Assembly (NCBI GenBank): GCA_027045875.1
Contig: JALUAG010000109.1
Coordinates: 1 to 64,000 of the forward strand
Direction: 5' to 3'
DNA length: 64,000 nucleotides
Source of the DNA: Alphaproteobacteria bacterium
Lineage (GTDB): Bacteria > Pseudomonadota > Alphaproteobacteria > Geminicoccales > Geminicoccaceae
The notes under the pieces were generated by a model that saw nothing but the letters and a program-made list of their open reading frames with translations, was not told where the DNA came from and made no database searches. The translations under genes were made by a program, and so were the position numbers. Positions 1 to 8,975 of this stretch are shown here, piece by piece (position 1 is the stretch's first letter; the number at the start of each line of letters is the position of its first letter).

Positions 1-2
1 TC

Positions 3-2963
3 GCCTCTCGCACCGGAGAGACGGGGGACAGCATCCTCTACGTGCTGGAGCCCGCCCAGCGCTCCTGGTCCGATCTCGGGCTCGCGCAGCCGATCGCCGT
101 CAATCTCGTGCGGGCGAAGCGGCTGCGGGAAGGCATCTACGGGCGCGAGCATCCGCTGGCGATCGCCAATCTCACCGCCGAGGAGCCGCCCGCCTTCGTC
201 ACCCTCGACGATCAGGTCATCGGCCGACTGCTGGGCGGGGTGCCATCTCCCTTGCGACGCCTCGGCGGCAGTGCCGATGCCGAGACCCTGACCCGGATGA
301 TCGCCACCGGCCGCTGCTTCTGGCGGAGCGTGCGGGGGACGCCGCTGCATCTCGCCGATCCGCGGCCGGGACGGCTCGCCTGGCGCTTCGACGGCGAGGG
401 CCGCCAGCGCCTGCTTTGCGAACTCGACGAGATGCACGAGGAGATGCTGATCACCTCGCTGGGCGGGCCCTGGTACGTCGACATGCGCTCGGGTGCCTGT
501 GGGCGCATCGAAACCGGGGTACCGCCGCAGCTCGTCTCCCTTCTTCTGCGCGCTCCGGCGGTGCCCCCGGCGGCTGCCACCCTGGTGCGCCAGAAGCTGG
601 CCGCCCATGCCGACCGGATTCCCCTGCCGGAGCCGCTGCGTCGGCGCGAGCGGGTGGACGTGACGCCGACGCCGGTCCTGCACCTGCACTGTCCGACCAT
701 CACCGTGGTTCGCGGCACCGGCTGGAAACGCGAGGAGGAGGAGGTGATCGTGCCGCTGGCCCGCCTCGGCTTCGACTATGCCGGGGCGATGGTCCACTGG
801 CACGACCGCCGCAGCGAGATCAACCACGTGGTGGACAACCGGCTGCTGGTGATCCCGCGCAGCAGCGTCTTCGAGATGCAGATGGTGGAGCGCCTGAACG
901 CCCTCGGGCTGCAGCCGCTGGGTCCCGTCGGTCTGGGGCGTTTCGCGCCCGAGAACCTGCGCCAGGACTTCACCTTCGAGGAGGACGAGGACGACGACGT
1001 CAGCCTGCGCTGGGTGGAGTTCAACCACAACGAGATCCCGCGGCTGCGCGCCGAGGGCTGGAAGATCACCTTCGATGCCGGCTATCCCTACGAGGTGGTG
1101 ACGCCGCCCGCGAGCTGGCAGGCGGAGGTCACCGAGACCGGCACCGACTGGTTCGAGTTCGATCTCGGCATCGACATCGACGGCAAGCGGGTGCCGCTGT
1201 TGCCCGTGCTGCTCGACCTCTTCGAACAGGCGCGCGACACCATGACCCCGGCGGCGCTCGAGGAGTACGGCGACGAACCCATCTACGGCACCCTGCCCGA
1301 CGGGCGCATCCTGCCCATCCCGGCGAGCCGGTTGAAGGCCATCCTCGAGGCCCTGTTCGAGGTGTTCGAGACCGGGCGCATCGACCGGGCGGGCCGCGTC
1401 CGCCTGTCCCGGGCGCAGGCGGCGCGGCTCGACGTCATCGAGCGCGGCGTGCCGCAGGGCGCCATCGCCTGGAAGGGGGGCGAGAGGTTGCGGGAGATCG
1501 CCCGTCGGCTGCGCGAAAGCGGAGACCTCGCCGAGCTTCCCCAGCCGCCGGGGCTGGCGGCCGAGCTGCGCGGCTATCAGCGCCAGGGCATGGCGTGGCT
1601 CCAGTTCCTCGCCGAAGCCGGTCTTTCGGGTGTCCTCGCCGACGACATGGGGCTCGGCAAGACGCTGCAGACCCTGGCCCACATCCTGTGGGAGAAGAAG
1701 CGGGGAAGGCTCGATCGCCCGGCTCTCGTGGTGGCGCCGACCAGTCTCATCCCCACCTGGCGCAGCGAGCTCCGCCGTTTCGCGCCCGATCTGCGGCTGC
1801 TCGTGCTCCACGGCAACCGCCGCCAGGAGCTGTTTCCGCTGATCGACCGCCACGACATGGTGCTCACCTCCTACACCCTGCTGTTGCGGGATGCGGAAGA
1901 GCTGCTGCCCCGCGAGTGGCGGCTCGTGGTCCTAGACGAGGCGCAGGCGATCAAGAACCCGTCCACCAAGCTCGCCCGCACCGCATGCCAGCTCAAGGCC
2001 GACCACCGGCTGGCGCTCACGGGCACGCCGATGGAGAACCATCTGGGCGAACTGTGGTCGGTGTTCCATTTCCTGCTGCCGGGGCTGCTGGGCGATCGCG
2101 AGACCTTCCGCCGCGTGTTCCGGAATCCCATCGAGAAGGAGGGCGACGGCCAGCGCCAGGCCCTCCTCGTAAATCGCATTGCGCCTTTCATGCTGCGCCG
2201 GACCAAGGAACAGGTGGCCGCCGAGCTGCCGCCCAAGGCCGAGGTGCTGCGGGAGATCGAGCTCACCGACGAGCAGCGCGATCTCTACGAGAGCGTGCGC
2301 CTCGCGGTGCACGCGCGGGTGCGGGAGGAGATCGAGCAGCGCGGTCTCGCACGCAGCAACATCGCCATTCTGGAAGCCCTGCTGAAGCTGCGCCAGGTCT
2401 GCTGCGATCCGAGGCTCCTCAAGAACCTGGGCGAGCGGACGGCGCCGCCGAGCGCCAAGTTCGAGCTGTTGATGGAAATGCTCGGCAACATGGTGGAGAC
2501 CGGTCGGCGGATCATCGTCTTCTCGCAGTTCGTCGAGATGCTGGGGCTGATCGAGGCCGGTCTCAGGAAACGCCATCTTCCCTTCGCGGTCCTCACCGGC
2601 CGTACCCGCGACCGCGAAGCCCCGGTGCTGCGTTTCCAGAAGGGCGAGGTGCCGATCTTCCTGATCAGCCTCAAGGCCGGCGGCACCGGTCTCACCCTGA
2701 CGGCGGCGGACACCGTGATCCACTACGATCCCTGGTGGAATCCGGCGGTGGAGGCCCAGGCCACCGACCGTGCCCATCGCATCGGCCAGGACAAGACGGT
2801 CTTCGTCTACAAGCTCATCGCCAGCGGCACCGTCGAGGAGCGCATGGTGGAGCTCCAGCAACGCAAGAAGGCGCTGGTGGAAGGCGTGTTGAGCGGTGCC
2901 CGTACCGGCCTCACCTTCACCGAGGAGGACATCGAGACCCTGTTCGCGCCACTGCCCGAATAG
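3..2963 (+). CDS. SNF2/SWI2-family DEAD/DEAH helicase, 5' end outside the window
   Basis: Superfamily 2 ATPase of the bacterial SNF2 (HepA/RapA-like) group, expected to translocate on DNA and remodel nucleoprotein using ATP. Counting from the GTG at 42, motif I DDMGLGKT lies near residue 534, motif II DEAQ near 632, and the C-terminal helicase block ends with the HRIGQ motif near 912. About 500 residues precede the helicase core. The GTG at 42 has no ribosome binding site and the frame stays open with coding-like sequence back to base 3, so the true start is probably upstream of the window. Substrate and partners cannot be told from sequence. The next gene, a DUF72 protein, begins 118 bases downstream. 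Very confident on family, not on physiological role. Confidence 0.92.
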   Translation, partial: ASRTGETGDSILYVLEPAQRSWSDLGLAQPIAVNLVRAKRLREGIYGREHPLAIANLTAEEPPAFVTLDDQVIGRLLGGVPSPLRRLGGSADAETLTRMIATGRCFWRSVRGTPLHLADPRPGRLAWRFDGEGRQRLLCELDEMHEEMLITSLGGPWYVDMRSGACGRIETGVPPQLVSLLLRAPAVPPAAATLVRQKLAAHADRIPLPEPLRRRERVDVTPTPVLHLHCPTITVVRGTGWKREEEEVIVPLARLGFDYAGAMVHWHDRRSEINHVVDNRLLVIPRSSVFEMQMVERLNALGLQPLGPVGLGRFAPENLRQDFTFEEDEDDDVSLRWVEFNHNEIPRLRAEGWKITFDAGYPYEVVTPPASWQAEVTETGTDWFEFDLGIDIDGKRVPLLPVLLDLFEQARDTMTPAALEEYGDEPIYGTLPDGRILPIPASRLKAILEALFEVFETGRIDRAGRVRLSRAQAARLDVIERGVPQGAIAWKGGERLREIARRLRESGDLAELPQPPGLAAELRGYQRQGMAWLQFLAEAGLSGVLADDMGLGKTLQTLAHILWEKKRGRLDRPALVVAPTSLIPTWRSELRRFAPDLRLLVLHGNRRQELFPLIDRHDMVLTSYTLLLRDAEELLPREWRLVVLDEAQAIKNPSTKLARTACQLKADHRLALTGTPMENHLGELWSVFHFLLPGLLGDRETFRRVFRNPIEKEGDGQRQALLVNRIAPFMLRRTKEQVAAELPPKAEVLREIELTDEQRDLYESVRLAVHARVREEIEQRGLARSNIAILEALLKLRQVCCDPRLLKNLGERTAPPSAKFELLMEMLGNMVETGRRIIVFSQFVEMLGLIEAGLRKRHLPFAVLTGRTRDREAPVLRFQKGEVPIFLISLKAGGTGLTLTAADTVIHYDPWWNPAVEAQATDRAHRIGQDKTVFVYKLIASGTVEERMVELQQRKKALVEGVLSGARTGLTFTEEDIETLFAPLPE

Positions 2964-3081
2964 GAGGCTGCGTCGGCGCCGCGCGGCCCGCCGCTCCCGG
3001 GACCCGTTGACCGGGCGGCGGCCGGTGCGCATCTGGAGGGCGGAGCCGCCGACGGGGCCGCCCTCGGGGGAGGAGGTGGCG

Positions 3082-3891
3082 ATGGCATGCGCGGGGATGC
3101 CGGGTCGGAGCGATCGGGCTTCGTCGGAGGTACGGGCCCGGATCGGCACCTCCGGCTGGGCCTATCCCGACTGGCGGGAGGTCTTCTATCCGCGAGGTCT
3201 GCGGCCGGCCGAATGGCTGGCCTACTACGCCCGCGTCTTCGACACGGTGGAGGTCAACGCCAGCTTCTACCGGCTGCCGACGGAAAGGCTCGTCACCGGT
3301 TGGCTCGCACGCACGCCGCCGCATTTCCGCTTCGCCGTCAAGGCCTGGCGGGCGATCACCCACTTCCGTCGCCTCGAGGACTGCGCCGACCTGCTGGATC
3401 GGTTCTTCGCCCGCATCACCCTCTTCGGCGACCGGCTCGGTCCGGTCCTGTTCCAGCTGCCGCCCCGCTTTCCGGTCGACGCCGACCGCCTCGCCCGCTT
3501 CCTCGAACGGCTGCCCGCGGGGCAGCGCTACGCCTTCGAGTTCCGCGATCCGAGCTGGCACGTCGAGCCCGTCTACCGGACCCTGCGCGCGTTCGGCGCC
3601 GCCTTCTGTCCGTTCGATCTCGCGGGCCTCACGGGTCCGCGGGTGGTGACCGCCGGTTTCGTCTACGTGCGTCTCCACGGTCACCGGCATCGCTACCGGG
3701 GGGCCTATGGCGAGGCCCTGCTCGCCGACTGGGCCGCCTGGCTGCGCCGCCGGCTGGAGGAGCGTCGGGAGGCCTGGATCTATTTCGACAATACCGACGA
3801 GGCGGCCCATGCCGTCACCGACGCGATTCGTCTCGGACGCCTGCTCGGGACGTCGCCCCCGGAAAGCGCGCTGCCGTTAACCCTTCGGTAA
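3082..3891 (+). CDS. DUF72 family protein (YecE-like)
   Basis: A 269-residue TIM-barrel-type DUF72 protein; the family's biochemical function is not established. It begins with the characteristic RIGTSGW block, followed by NASFYR, AVKAWR, FQLPPRF, EFRDPSW and, near the C terminus, YVRLHGH and YFDNTDEAAHA, all hallmarks of the family and at the usual length of 240-270 residues. I chose the ATG at 3082 because GGGGGAGGAGG stands just before it; an in-frame open stretch continues upstream into the helicase end but lacks family similarity. The stop codon overlaps a CtrA-like site (3877-3891) that probably belongs to the following chemotaxis gene pair. Confidence 0.88.
   Translation: MACAGMPGRSDRASSEVRARIGTSGWAYPDWREVFYPRGLRPAEWLAYYARVFDTVEVNASFYRLPTERLVTGWLARTPPHFRFAVKAWRAITHFRRLEDCADLLDRFFARITLFGDRLGPVLFQLPPRFPVDADRLARFLERLPAGQRYAFEFRDPSWHVEPVYRTLRAFGAAFCPFDLAGLTGPRVVTAGFVYVRLHGHRHRYRGAYGEALLADWAAWLRRRLEERREAWIYFDNTDEAAHAVTDAIRLGRLLGTSPPESALPLTLR
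3877..3891 (+). promoter_or_regulatory. CtrA-like site before the PAS-chemoreceptor pair
   Basis: TTAA-CCCTTCG-GTAA fits the alphaproteobacterial CtrA consensus TTAA-N7-TTAA with one mismatch. It lies about 120 bases before the PAS gene and overlaps the stop codon of the DUF72 gene. TTAA is rare in this GC-rich sequence. CtrA control of chemotaxis genes is well known in the class; binding here is inferred. Confidence 0.45.
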
Positions 3892-4012
3892 GAGCCCCGA
3901 GCCTATGCTCCCGGGGTCGGCGGACGGCCCGCCCCCGGGGATCCTCGCCAACCGGGGTGCCGACGAGCCGGCTGCGCGATGCCCCTCCCACCGCTGTCTC
4001 GAGAGGTGACCG

Positions 4013-4573
4013 GTGTTGAGCCTGTTGGAGAAGAAGCCCCCCACGAGGTCGATCCGGCGGACGGTCACGCCGACCGGCAGGGAACGCCGGTTCCGCAGTC
4101 GCGATTTCATCCTCAGCAAGACCGACCTGAAGGGGCGTATCACCTACGCCAACGACGTCTTTCTCGCCATCTCCGGTTTCACGGAAAAGGAAGTGATGGG
4201 CGCGCCGCACAGCATCGTCCGCCACCCGGACATGCCGCGCTGCGTGTTCCAGTTCTTCTGGGAAACCATCGCATCCGGAAACGAGATCTTCGCCTACGTC
4301 GTCAACCTCTGCAAGAACGGCGACCACTACTGGGTGCTCGCCCACGTCACCCCCACCTTCGACGCCGACGGGCAGATCGTCGGCTACCACTCCAATCGCC
4401 GCTCGCCCGACCGCCGGGCAGTCGCGGAGATCAAGGAGATCTACGCGGAACTTCTGGCGATCGAAAACGGGCACCAGGACCGCAAGGCCGGGCTCGCCGC
4501 CTCGCGCTCGGCCCTCGACAAGATGCTGGCAGACAAGGGGTTGTCCTTCAATGAATTCGTCCTCTCCCTCTGA
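4013..4573 (+). CDS. PAS domain protein, Aer-like sensory module
   Basis: A 186-residue soluble protein that is essentially one PAS domain (about residues 25-130) followed by a helical tail. The motifs [10 protein letters not shown] and VRHPDMP are typical of the Aer/PAS redox-sensor subfamily found fused to chemoreceptors; in Aer this domain binds FAD. Start is a GTG at 4013 preceded by GAGAGGTGA. The end of the gene overlaps the start of the chemoreceptor gene by 23 bases in another frame, so the two are translationally coupled. The likely role is as a separate sensory subunit for that receptor, a split version of an Aer-type fusion. No membrane segment is visible. Ligand is unknown. Confidence 0.85.
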   Translation: MLSLLEKKPPTRSIRRTVTPTGRERRFRSRDFILSKTDLKGRITYANDVFLAISGFTEKEVMGAPHSIVRHPDMPRCVFQFFWETIASGNEIFAYVVNLCKNGDHYWVLAHVTPTFDADGQIVGYHSNRRSPDRRAVAEIKEIYAELLAIENGHQDRKAGLAASRSALDKMLADKGLSFNEFVLSL

Positions 4574-5867
4574 GAACGGAGCCGCCCGCGACCGTCGCGG
4601 CGAACGGCGTCGTCCCGCCGTTCCCCGTTTCGACGACTCCTCGCTCGGCCTCGCCGCGATCACGGCGACGATGGCCGCCCTGGTCGGCGGATTGCAGATA
4701 CTGGGTGTCGGCGGGGAAGGTGTCGGCGGCTGGCTGGCCGCCGGGACCACGGCGCTCGCATCGCTCGCCGCGGCCCTCGCCTGGCGGGCGAGCAACCGCC
4801 TGCGCAAGATCGCCCGGGTCTGTGCCGCGGCCGCCCAGGGCGATCTGCAGCAGCGGGTCGTCTTCCTCGGCGACCGCGGACTGCTGCGCTCGCTCGCGCG
4901 CGACGTCAACCGCCTCTCCGACCTCGGAGACACCTTCGTGCGCGAACTGGGCCAGACCCTCGGCCATGTCGCCAACAACCAGTACTACCGGCGCATTCTG
5001 GTACAGGGGTTGTCGGGAGATTACGCGCGGTGGGCGGGCATCGCCAACGAGCAGATCACCCGCATCGCCGAGCGCAGCAAGAGCTTCCAGCAGCTGACGG
5101 GACAGTTCGAGGCCGAGGTGAAGAGCGTCGCCGACGATGTCGGCACCACCGCCGAGCGCCTCGGCGGCATCGCCCACGAGGTCGGACAGGCGGCCGAGGA
5201 AAGTGCCGGCAACGTGCAGAACGTGGCCGCCGCGGTGGAGCAGCTCACCGCTTCGGTGCAGGACATCGCCGGCAACGCGACGCTGTCGGCGGACGTGGTG
5301 CGCTCGGCGGCGGCGGAGGCCGAGCAGTCGCGGGAGGCGGCGGCCCGTCTCACCGAGACCGCCGAGCAGATCGCTTCGGTGGTGGAGACCATCCGCGACA
5401 TCGCCGAGCAGACCAACCTGCTGGCCCTCAACGCCACCATCGAGGCGGCCCACGCCGGCGAGGCGGGCAAGGGCTTCGCGGTGGTGGCGGGCGAGGTCAA
5501 GACCCTGGCCGGGCAGACCGGCAAGGCGACCGAGACCATCCGGCGCCGGGCCGAGGACATGCGCCAGGTCATCGGCGACGTGACGGCGGTTCTCGGTCGC
5601 ATCGCCGCCAGGGTGGGTGAGGCGGACACCGCGGCCTCCTCCATCGCCTCGGCCGTGGAGCAGCAGGCGGCGGTGGTGCAGGACATCGCCCGGCGCATGG
5701 ACGAGGTGTCGCGCGCGGTGGGTACCGTGACGGCCGCCGTCGGCTCGATCGAAGGCGTCTCCGAGGACAAGACCCTGGCGGCCGCGGTAGCCGACCTCGA
5801 CACCCGGGCCAAGGCCCTGCGCGAGCAGATCGACGGCTTCCTGCAGGCGGCCCGTCAGGTGGCCTGA
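4551..5867 (+). CDS. Methyl-accepting chemotaxis protein
   Basis: A 438-residue chemoreceptor. Two hydrophobic segments near residues 30-50 and 60-80 are separated by only a short loop, so there is almost no periplasmic sensing domain. A HAMP-like segment and a long helical region follow. The signalling hairpin tip is intact ([19 protein letters not shown] near residue 285) and is followed by [13 protein letters not shown]. The lack of an external ligand domain and the 23-base overlap with the preceding PAS gene suggest that input comes from that cytosolic PAS protein, giving energy or redox taxis. It signals to CheA/CheW, which are not encoded in the window. Confidence 0.92.
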   Translation: MNSSSPSENGAARDRRGERRRPAVPRFDDSSLGLAAITATMAALVGGLQILGVGGEGVGGWLAAGTTALASLAAALAWRASNRLRKIARVCAAAAQGDLQQRVVFLGDRGLLRSLARDVNRLSDLGDTFVRELGQTLGHVANNQYYRRILVQGLSGDYARWAGIANEQITRIAERSKSFQQLTGQFEAEVKSVADDVGTTAERLGGIAHEVGQAAEESAGNVQNVAAAVEQLTASVQDIAGNATLSADVVRSAAAEAEQSREAAARLTETAEQIASVVETIRDIAEQTNLLALNATIEAAHAGEAGKGFAVVAGEVKTLAGQTGKATETIRRRAEDMRQVIGDVTAVLGRIAARVGEADTAASSIASAVEQQAAVVQDIARRMDEVSRAVGTVTAAVGSIEGVSEDKTLAAAVADLDTRAKALREQIDGFLQAARQVA

Positions 5868-5893
5868 CCGCAATCGCCGAGTTGGTGGGTGAC

Positions 5894-5922
5894 GCGGCGG
5901 CTTCCGTTCGGGAAGCCGCCGC
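5894..5922. terminator. Strong hairpin between convergent genes
   Basis: A perfect 12-bp stem (GCGGCGGCTTCC with GGAAGCCGCCGC) and a 5-base loop lie between the convergent chemoreceptor and tadA genes. It has no T-run on either side, so it may aid rather than complete termination, or act in both directions. Confidence 0.5.
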
Positions 5923-6063
5923 GAACCGTCCGCGGGACCGCCGCCGTCCGGCGGCCCCCCTCACGAAGGGGCGCCACGGGCCTCGCCCGGGCGGCGTCTC
6001 CGCGTACCCGCCGGGCGTCCGATAGATCGGGCCAGCCGGGACCGTCGGGCCGGTTCCGGCGCC

Positions 6064-6546
6064 TCAGCCGCCGCCCCCCACGGTCCGGTCCGTGCTCCGC
6101 CGGGCGGCGAAGAAGCGGCGCAGCAGCGCCGCACTCTCGCGCTCGCCGATGCCGCCGTAGACCTCCGGCCGGTGATGGCAGGCGGGACTGTGGAAGATCC
6201 GTGGGCCGTGATCGACGCCACCGCATTTCTCGTCCTCGGCGCCGTAGTAGAGACGTCGCAGGCGGGCGAGGCCGATGGCGTAGGCGCACATCGGGCAGGG
6301 CTCGAGGGTGACGTAGATGTCGCAGCCCGAAAGGCGGGGCGCTCCCAGTCGCGCCGCCGCCGCGCGGATCGCCAGCAGTTCGGCATGGGCGGTCGGATCC
6401 TGCCGCGCCTCCACGGCGTTGCCGCAGGCGGCGAGAAGCCGACCGCCTCCGTCGACGATCACCGCCCCCACCGGCACCTCGCCCCGTGCCGCCGCCGCCC
6501 TGGCCTCCGCCAGGGCCCGCGCCATCGGCGAGCGGCGCGGGCTCAC
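6064..6546 (-). CDS. tadA: tRNA-specific adenosine deaminase
   Basis: TadA deaminates adenosine 34 to inosine in the anticodon of tRNA-Arg(ACG). The 160-residue protein has the zinc-deaminase signature: HAE with His54 and the proton-shuttling Glu56, then PCPMC with Cys84 and Cys87. Length and spacing match TadA rather than cytosine or guanine deaminases, although those remain possible by fold alone. The GTG start at 6546 overlaps the stop codon of the upstream zinc-ribbon gene (GTGA), so translation is coupled to it. It converges on the chemoreceptor gene, with a hairpin between them. Confidence 0.9.
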   Translation of the reverse strand: MSPRRSPMARALAEARAAAARGEVPVGAVIVDGGGRLLAACGNAVEARQDPTAHAELLAIRAAAARLGAPRLSGCDIYVTLEPCPMCAYAIGLARLRRLYYGAEDEKCGGVDHGPRIFHSPACHHRPEVYGGIGERESAALLRRFFAARRSTDRTVGGGG

Positions 6547-7205
6547 GAGCCGAAGGCCGGTCGATCGGCGAAGGTGACGACGAAGCTCGCCGCCGCCGCC
6601 GGCGGATCGACCAGTCGCGCGTCGAAACGTGCCGTCGCCCCCGGAGGGAGGCGACGCCGGGGGGGATCGAACAGACCGAAATCCAGCTCCCGCCCTTCGG
6701 CATCGAGCAGGGCCACCCGGAGCGGCGGCAGGATCCGTTCCTCGCGGGTCGGATTGACGATCTCCCCCGTCACCCGGAGGATCGTGATGCCGCGTTCCTC
6801 GATCCGCTCCGAACCGAGATCACGCAGTTCGAGCTCCAGCGACATGGTGACCGGCAGGCCGAGCTGGCGATAGAGAGTGGCGGTCTGCGGCCAGGCGGCG
6901 ACGATCTCGTTGCGTCCGAGCAACACCCCGGCGAGCAGCAGCACTACCAGCACCACCAGCAACCAGCCGACGATGGCGAGGGTGGCGGGGCGCCCGCGAG
7001 CCCCGGTCGGAGTCGCGGCGCCGGTCTCCGGCGGGCGTTCGATCGGCGAGTTATCCGGCAGCGGCGGCGGCTCCGGCTCGCCGGCCGGTGGCTCCGCGAA
7101 CCAGCGATGCCCGCATTGCGAGCAGCGGACCATCTTGCCCCTGGGAGCCAGCGCCTCGGGATCGATCCTGAACCGTGTCTGGCAGTTCGGACAGGTGATG
7201 ATCAT
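6543..7205 (-). CDS. Zinc-ribbon (MJ0042-type) membrane protein with DUF3426 domain
   Basis: A 220-residue protein. The N terminus carries a four-cysteine zinc ribbon (CPNCQTRF ... CSQCGHRWF, residues about 5-35) of the MJ0042 type. A proline-rich linker and one transmembrane segment near residues 75-97 follow, then a periplasmic DUF3426 domain. The family is common in proteobacteria, often next to ftsE-ftsX or tadA in Rhodospirillales, but its function is unknown. I placed the start at the ATG at 7205, directly before the zinc ribbon; the frame extends further upstream without family similarity. It diverges from ftsE across about 118 bases and is coupled to tadA by a 4-base overlap. Confidence 0.82.
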   Translation of the reverse strand: MIITCPNCQTRFRIDPEALAPRGKMVRCSQCGHRWFAEPPAGEPEPPPLPDNSPIERPPETGAATPTGARGRPATLAIVGWLLVVLVVLLLAGVLLGRNEIVAAWPQTATLYRQLGLPVTMSLELELRDLGSERIEERGITILRVTGEIVNPTREERILPPLRVALLDAEGRELDFGLFDPPRRRLPPGATARFDARLVDPPAAAASFVVTFADRPAFGS

Positions 7206-7323
7206 CGATGCCGGAGGTCCTCGACCGGGCAGCGCGGATATCTCGCGGAAGTTGATAGAACCCTGGACGACCAAACCGTTTTGTGCAAGTGTATCCGCAC
7301 TCTCGCCATTGTCGAGGTTCCCC

Positions 7324-8031
7324 TTGGCACCGCAAGAGAGGGTCGTTCTCCGTCTGCGGTCGGTCAGCATGCGCTACGCTGCTGGTGCCGAGGTTCTGCA
7401 CGATATCGACCTGACGCTCAAGGCGGGGAGCTTCCGTTTCCTGGTCGGCCCCAGCGGTGCCGGGAAGACTTCGCTGCTGCGGGTGATCGGCCTGTCGGTG
7501 CCCATCTCCAGAGGGTCGATCACCCTGTTCGGTCGTGACGTCGCCGGTCTCGATCCCGGCCAGCTCGCGCGGCTGCGTCGCCGCATCGGCATCGTCTTCC
7601 AGGACTTCCGCCTCCTCGACCACCTCACGGCCTTCGACAACGTGGCCCTGCCGCTGCGGATCAACGGGGTGTCGGAAGACGCGGTTTCCCGGCTGGTGTC
7701 GGAACTGCTCGCATGGATGGGCCTCGAGACGCTCGCTCCGCTGCCGCCGCCCGAACTCTCCATCGGCGAGCGACAGCTCGTCGCCGTCGCCCGGGCGGTG
7801 ATCACCCGACCCGATCTGCTGCTCGCGGACGAACCGCTGAGCAATGTGGACACCCAGCGGGCGGAACGGCTGATGTACCTGTTCACCGAGCTCCACCGCC
7901 GGGGTACCGCGGTCCTGCTCGCCACCCACAGCAACGAGCTGCTGCAGCGCCACCGCTTTCCCATCCTGGAGATGGTCGCGGGACGCCTCAGGAGCGGCTC
8001 TCTCTCCTCTCCGCTGGCGGCGGTGGACTGA
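7324..8031 (+). CDS. ftsE: Cell division ATP-binding protein FtsE
   Basis: ATPase of the FtsEX complex, which couples the divisome to peptidoglycan hydrolase activation. The 235-residue product has Walker A GPSGAGKT near residue 43, the Q-loop in VFQDFRLL, Walker B LLLADEP near 165 and the H-loop ATHS. The signature motif is LSIGE rather than LSGGE, a mild departure. I chose a TTG start at 7324 because GAGG lies six bases upstream and it gives the usual FtsE N terminus; the ATG at 7369 would truncate the first strand. ftsX follows after 10 bases. The divergent zinc-ribbon gene shares the promoter region. Confidence 0.88.
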   Translation: MAPQERVVLRLRSVSMRYAAGAEVLHDIDLTLKAGSFRFLVGPSGAGKTSLLRVIGLSVPISRGSITLFGRDVAGLDPGQLARLRRRIGIVFQDFRLLDHLTAFDNVALPLRINGVSEDAVSRLVSELLAWMGLETLAPLPPPELSIGERQLVAVARAVITRPDLLLADEPLSNVDTQRAERLMYLFTELHRRGTAVLLATHSNELLQRHRFPILEMVAGRLRSGSLSSPLAAVD

Positions 8032-8041
8032 AGGCGGGCGG

Positions 8042-8908
8042 ATGGGGGAGGTCGAGCTCGATCTGCCGCTGGCCGGACAGGGTGTCGGCCGCTTCACCCA
8101 GTGGATCGTCGCGGCCGCCACTAGTCTCGCGGTGCTGGCGCTGGCGGTGGCGGCGGTCGCCGATGCGACCTTGCGCGAGATGGCGCGACAGCCGGCGGTC
8201 CTGACGGTGGCCCTGCCCGCCGGCGCCGGACCCGCCGAGGTGGCGGCGGTGGTGACGCTGCTCGAGAAGAGCCGGGGCGTGGCCTTCGCCGAGCCGGTCG
8301 ACGAGGAGGAACTGGCGCAGCTCGTCGAACCTTGGCTGGGCGATGCCGGGGCGGGACGCGGGCTGGCGATTCCGCCGTTGATCGACGTCACGTTCGAGCC
8401 CGGCTTCTCGCCGGACGTCGAAGCCCTGTCGGCGGCCCTGCGACGCCTCCAGCCGGAGGTGGTGGTGGAGCGGAACGAGCCCGCCGACCCGCGTCCCGCG
8501 GAAGCGATCCGCAACCTGCGGGCCCTCGCCGCCCTGGCCTCGGTGCTGTTCGTCGGCTTCGGCGTCGCGGGCGTCGCGGCGGTCACCCACCTCAGTCTGC
8601 GGAACTACGCCGAGACTGTCGATCTCCTGCAGCAGATGGGGGCCGCCCATCGCTACGTGGCGCGGCAGTTCGAGGACCATGCGGTGCGTTGCGGCCTGCG
8701 CGGCGGCCTGTTCGGCTTCGTTCTCGCCGCCGTCATCCTGCTGGCTGCCATCGAGGCGGGCACGGCCTTCGGGCTCGGCCTGTTCCCCGGCCGGGGGCTG
8801 CGTCCCGTCGACTGGGTACTGCTGGCGGTGGTGCCGGTGATCACGGTCCTTCTGACCGCGCTCGCGGCCCGTCTCGTCGCCGGTCGCGGGCTCTCCCGAG
8901 CGGCTTAA
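8042..8908 (+). CDS. ftsX: Cell division protein FtsX (permease-like)
   Basis: Integral membrane partner of FtsE. The 288-residue protein shows the FtsX pattern: one transmembrane helix near residues 20-45, a periplasmic domain that in the family contacts amidase activators such as EnvC-type proteins, and three more helices near 160-185, 220-245 and 260-285. The length is normal. It lies 10 bases behind ftsE and ahead of a PlsC-type acyltransferase, an order frequent in Rhodospirillales. Sequence identity is low, as is usual for FtsX, so the call rests on topology and linkage to ftsE. Confidence 0.88.
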   Translation: MGEVELDLPLAGQGVGRFTQWIVAAATSLAVLALAVAAVADATLREMARQPAVLTVALPAGAGPAEVAAVVTLLEKSRGVAFAEPVDEEELAQLVEPWLGDAGAGRGLAIPPLIDVTFEPGFSPDVEALSAALRRLQPEVVVERNEPADPRPAEAIRNLRALAALASVLFVGFGVAGVAAVTHLSLRNYAETVDLLQQMGAAHRYVARQFEDHAVRCGLRGGLFGFVLAAVILLAAIEAGTAFGLGLFPGRGLRPVDWVLLAVVPVITVLLTALAARLVAGRGLSRAA

Positions 8909-8975
8909 CTCTTGCCATCGTCCCGGACGCGGGGCTTTGGTGGCCTCCGCGGAGCGCTTCGGGAGGAGCCAGCGC

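Noticed and set aside
8900-8920. A further CtrA-like site at the TTAA after ftsX
   Set aside because: The partner half at N7 is CATC, with no similarity to TTAA.
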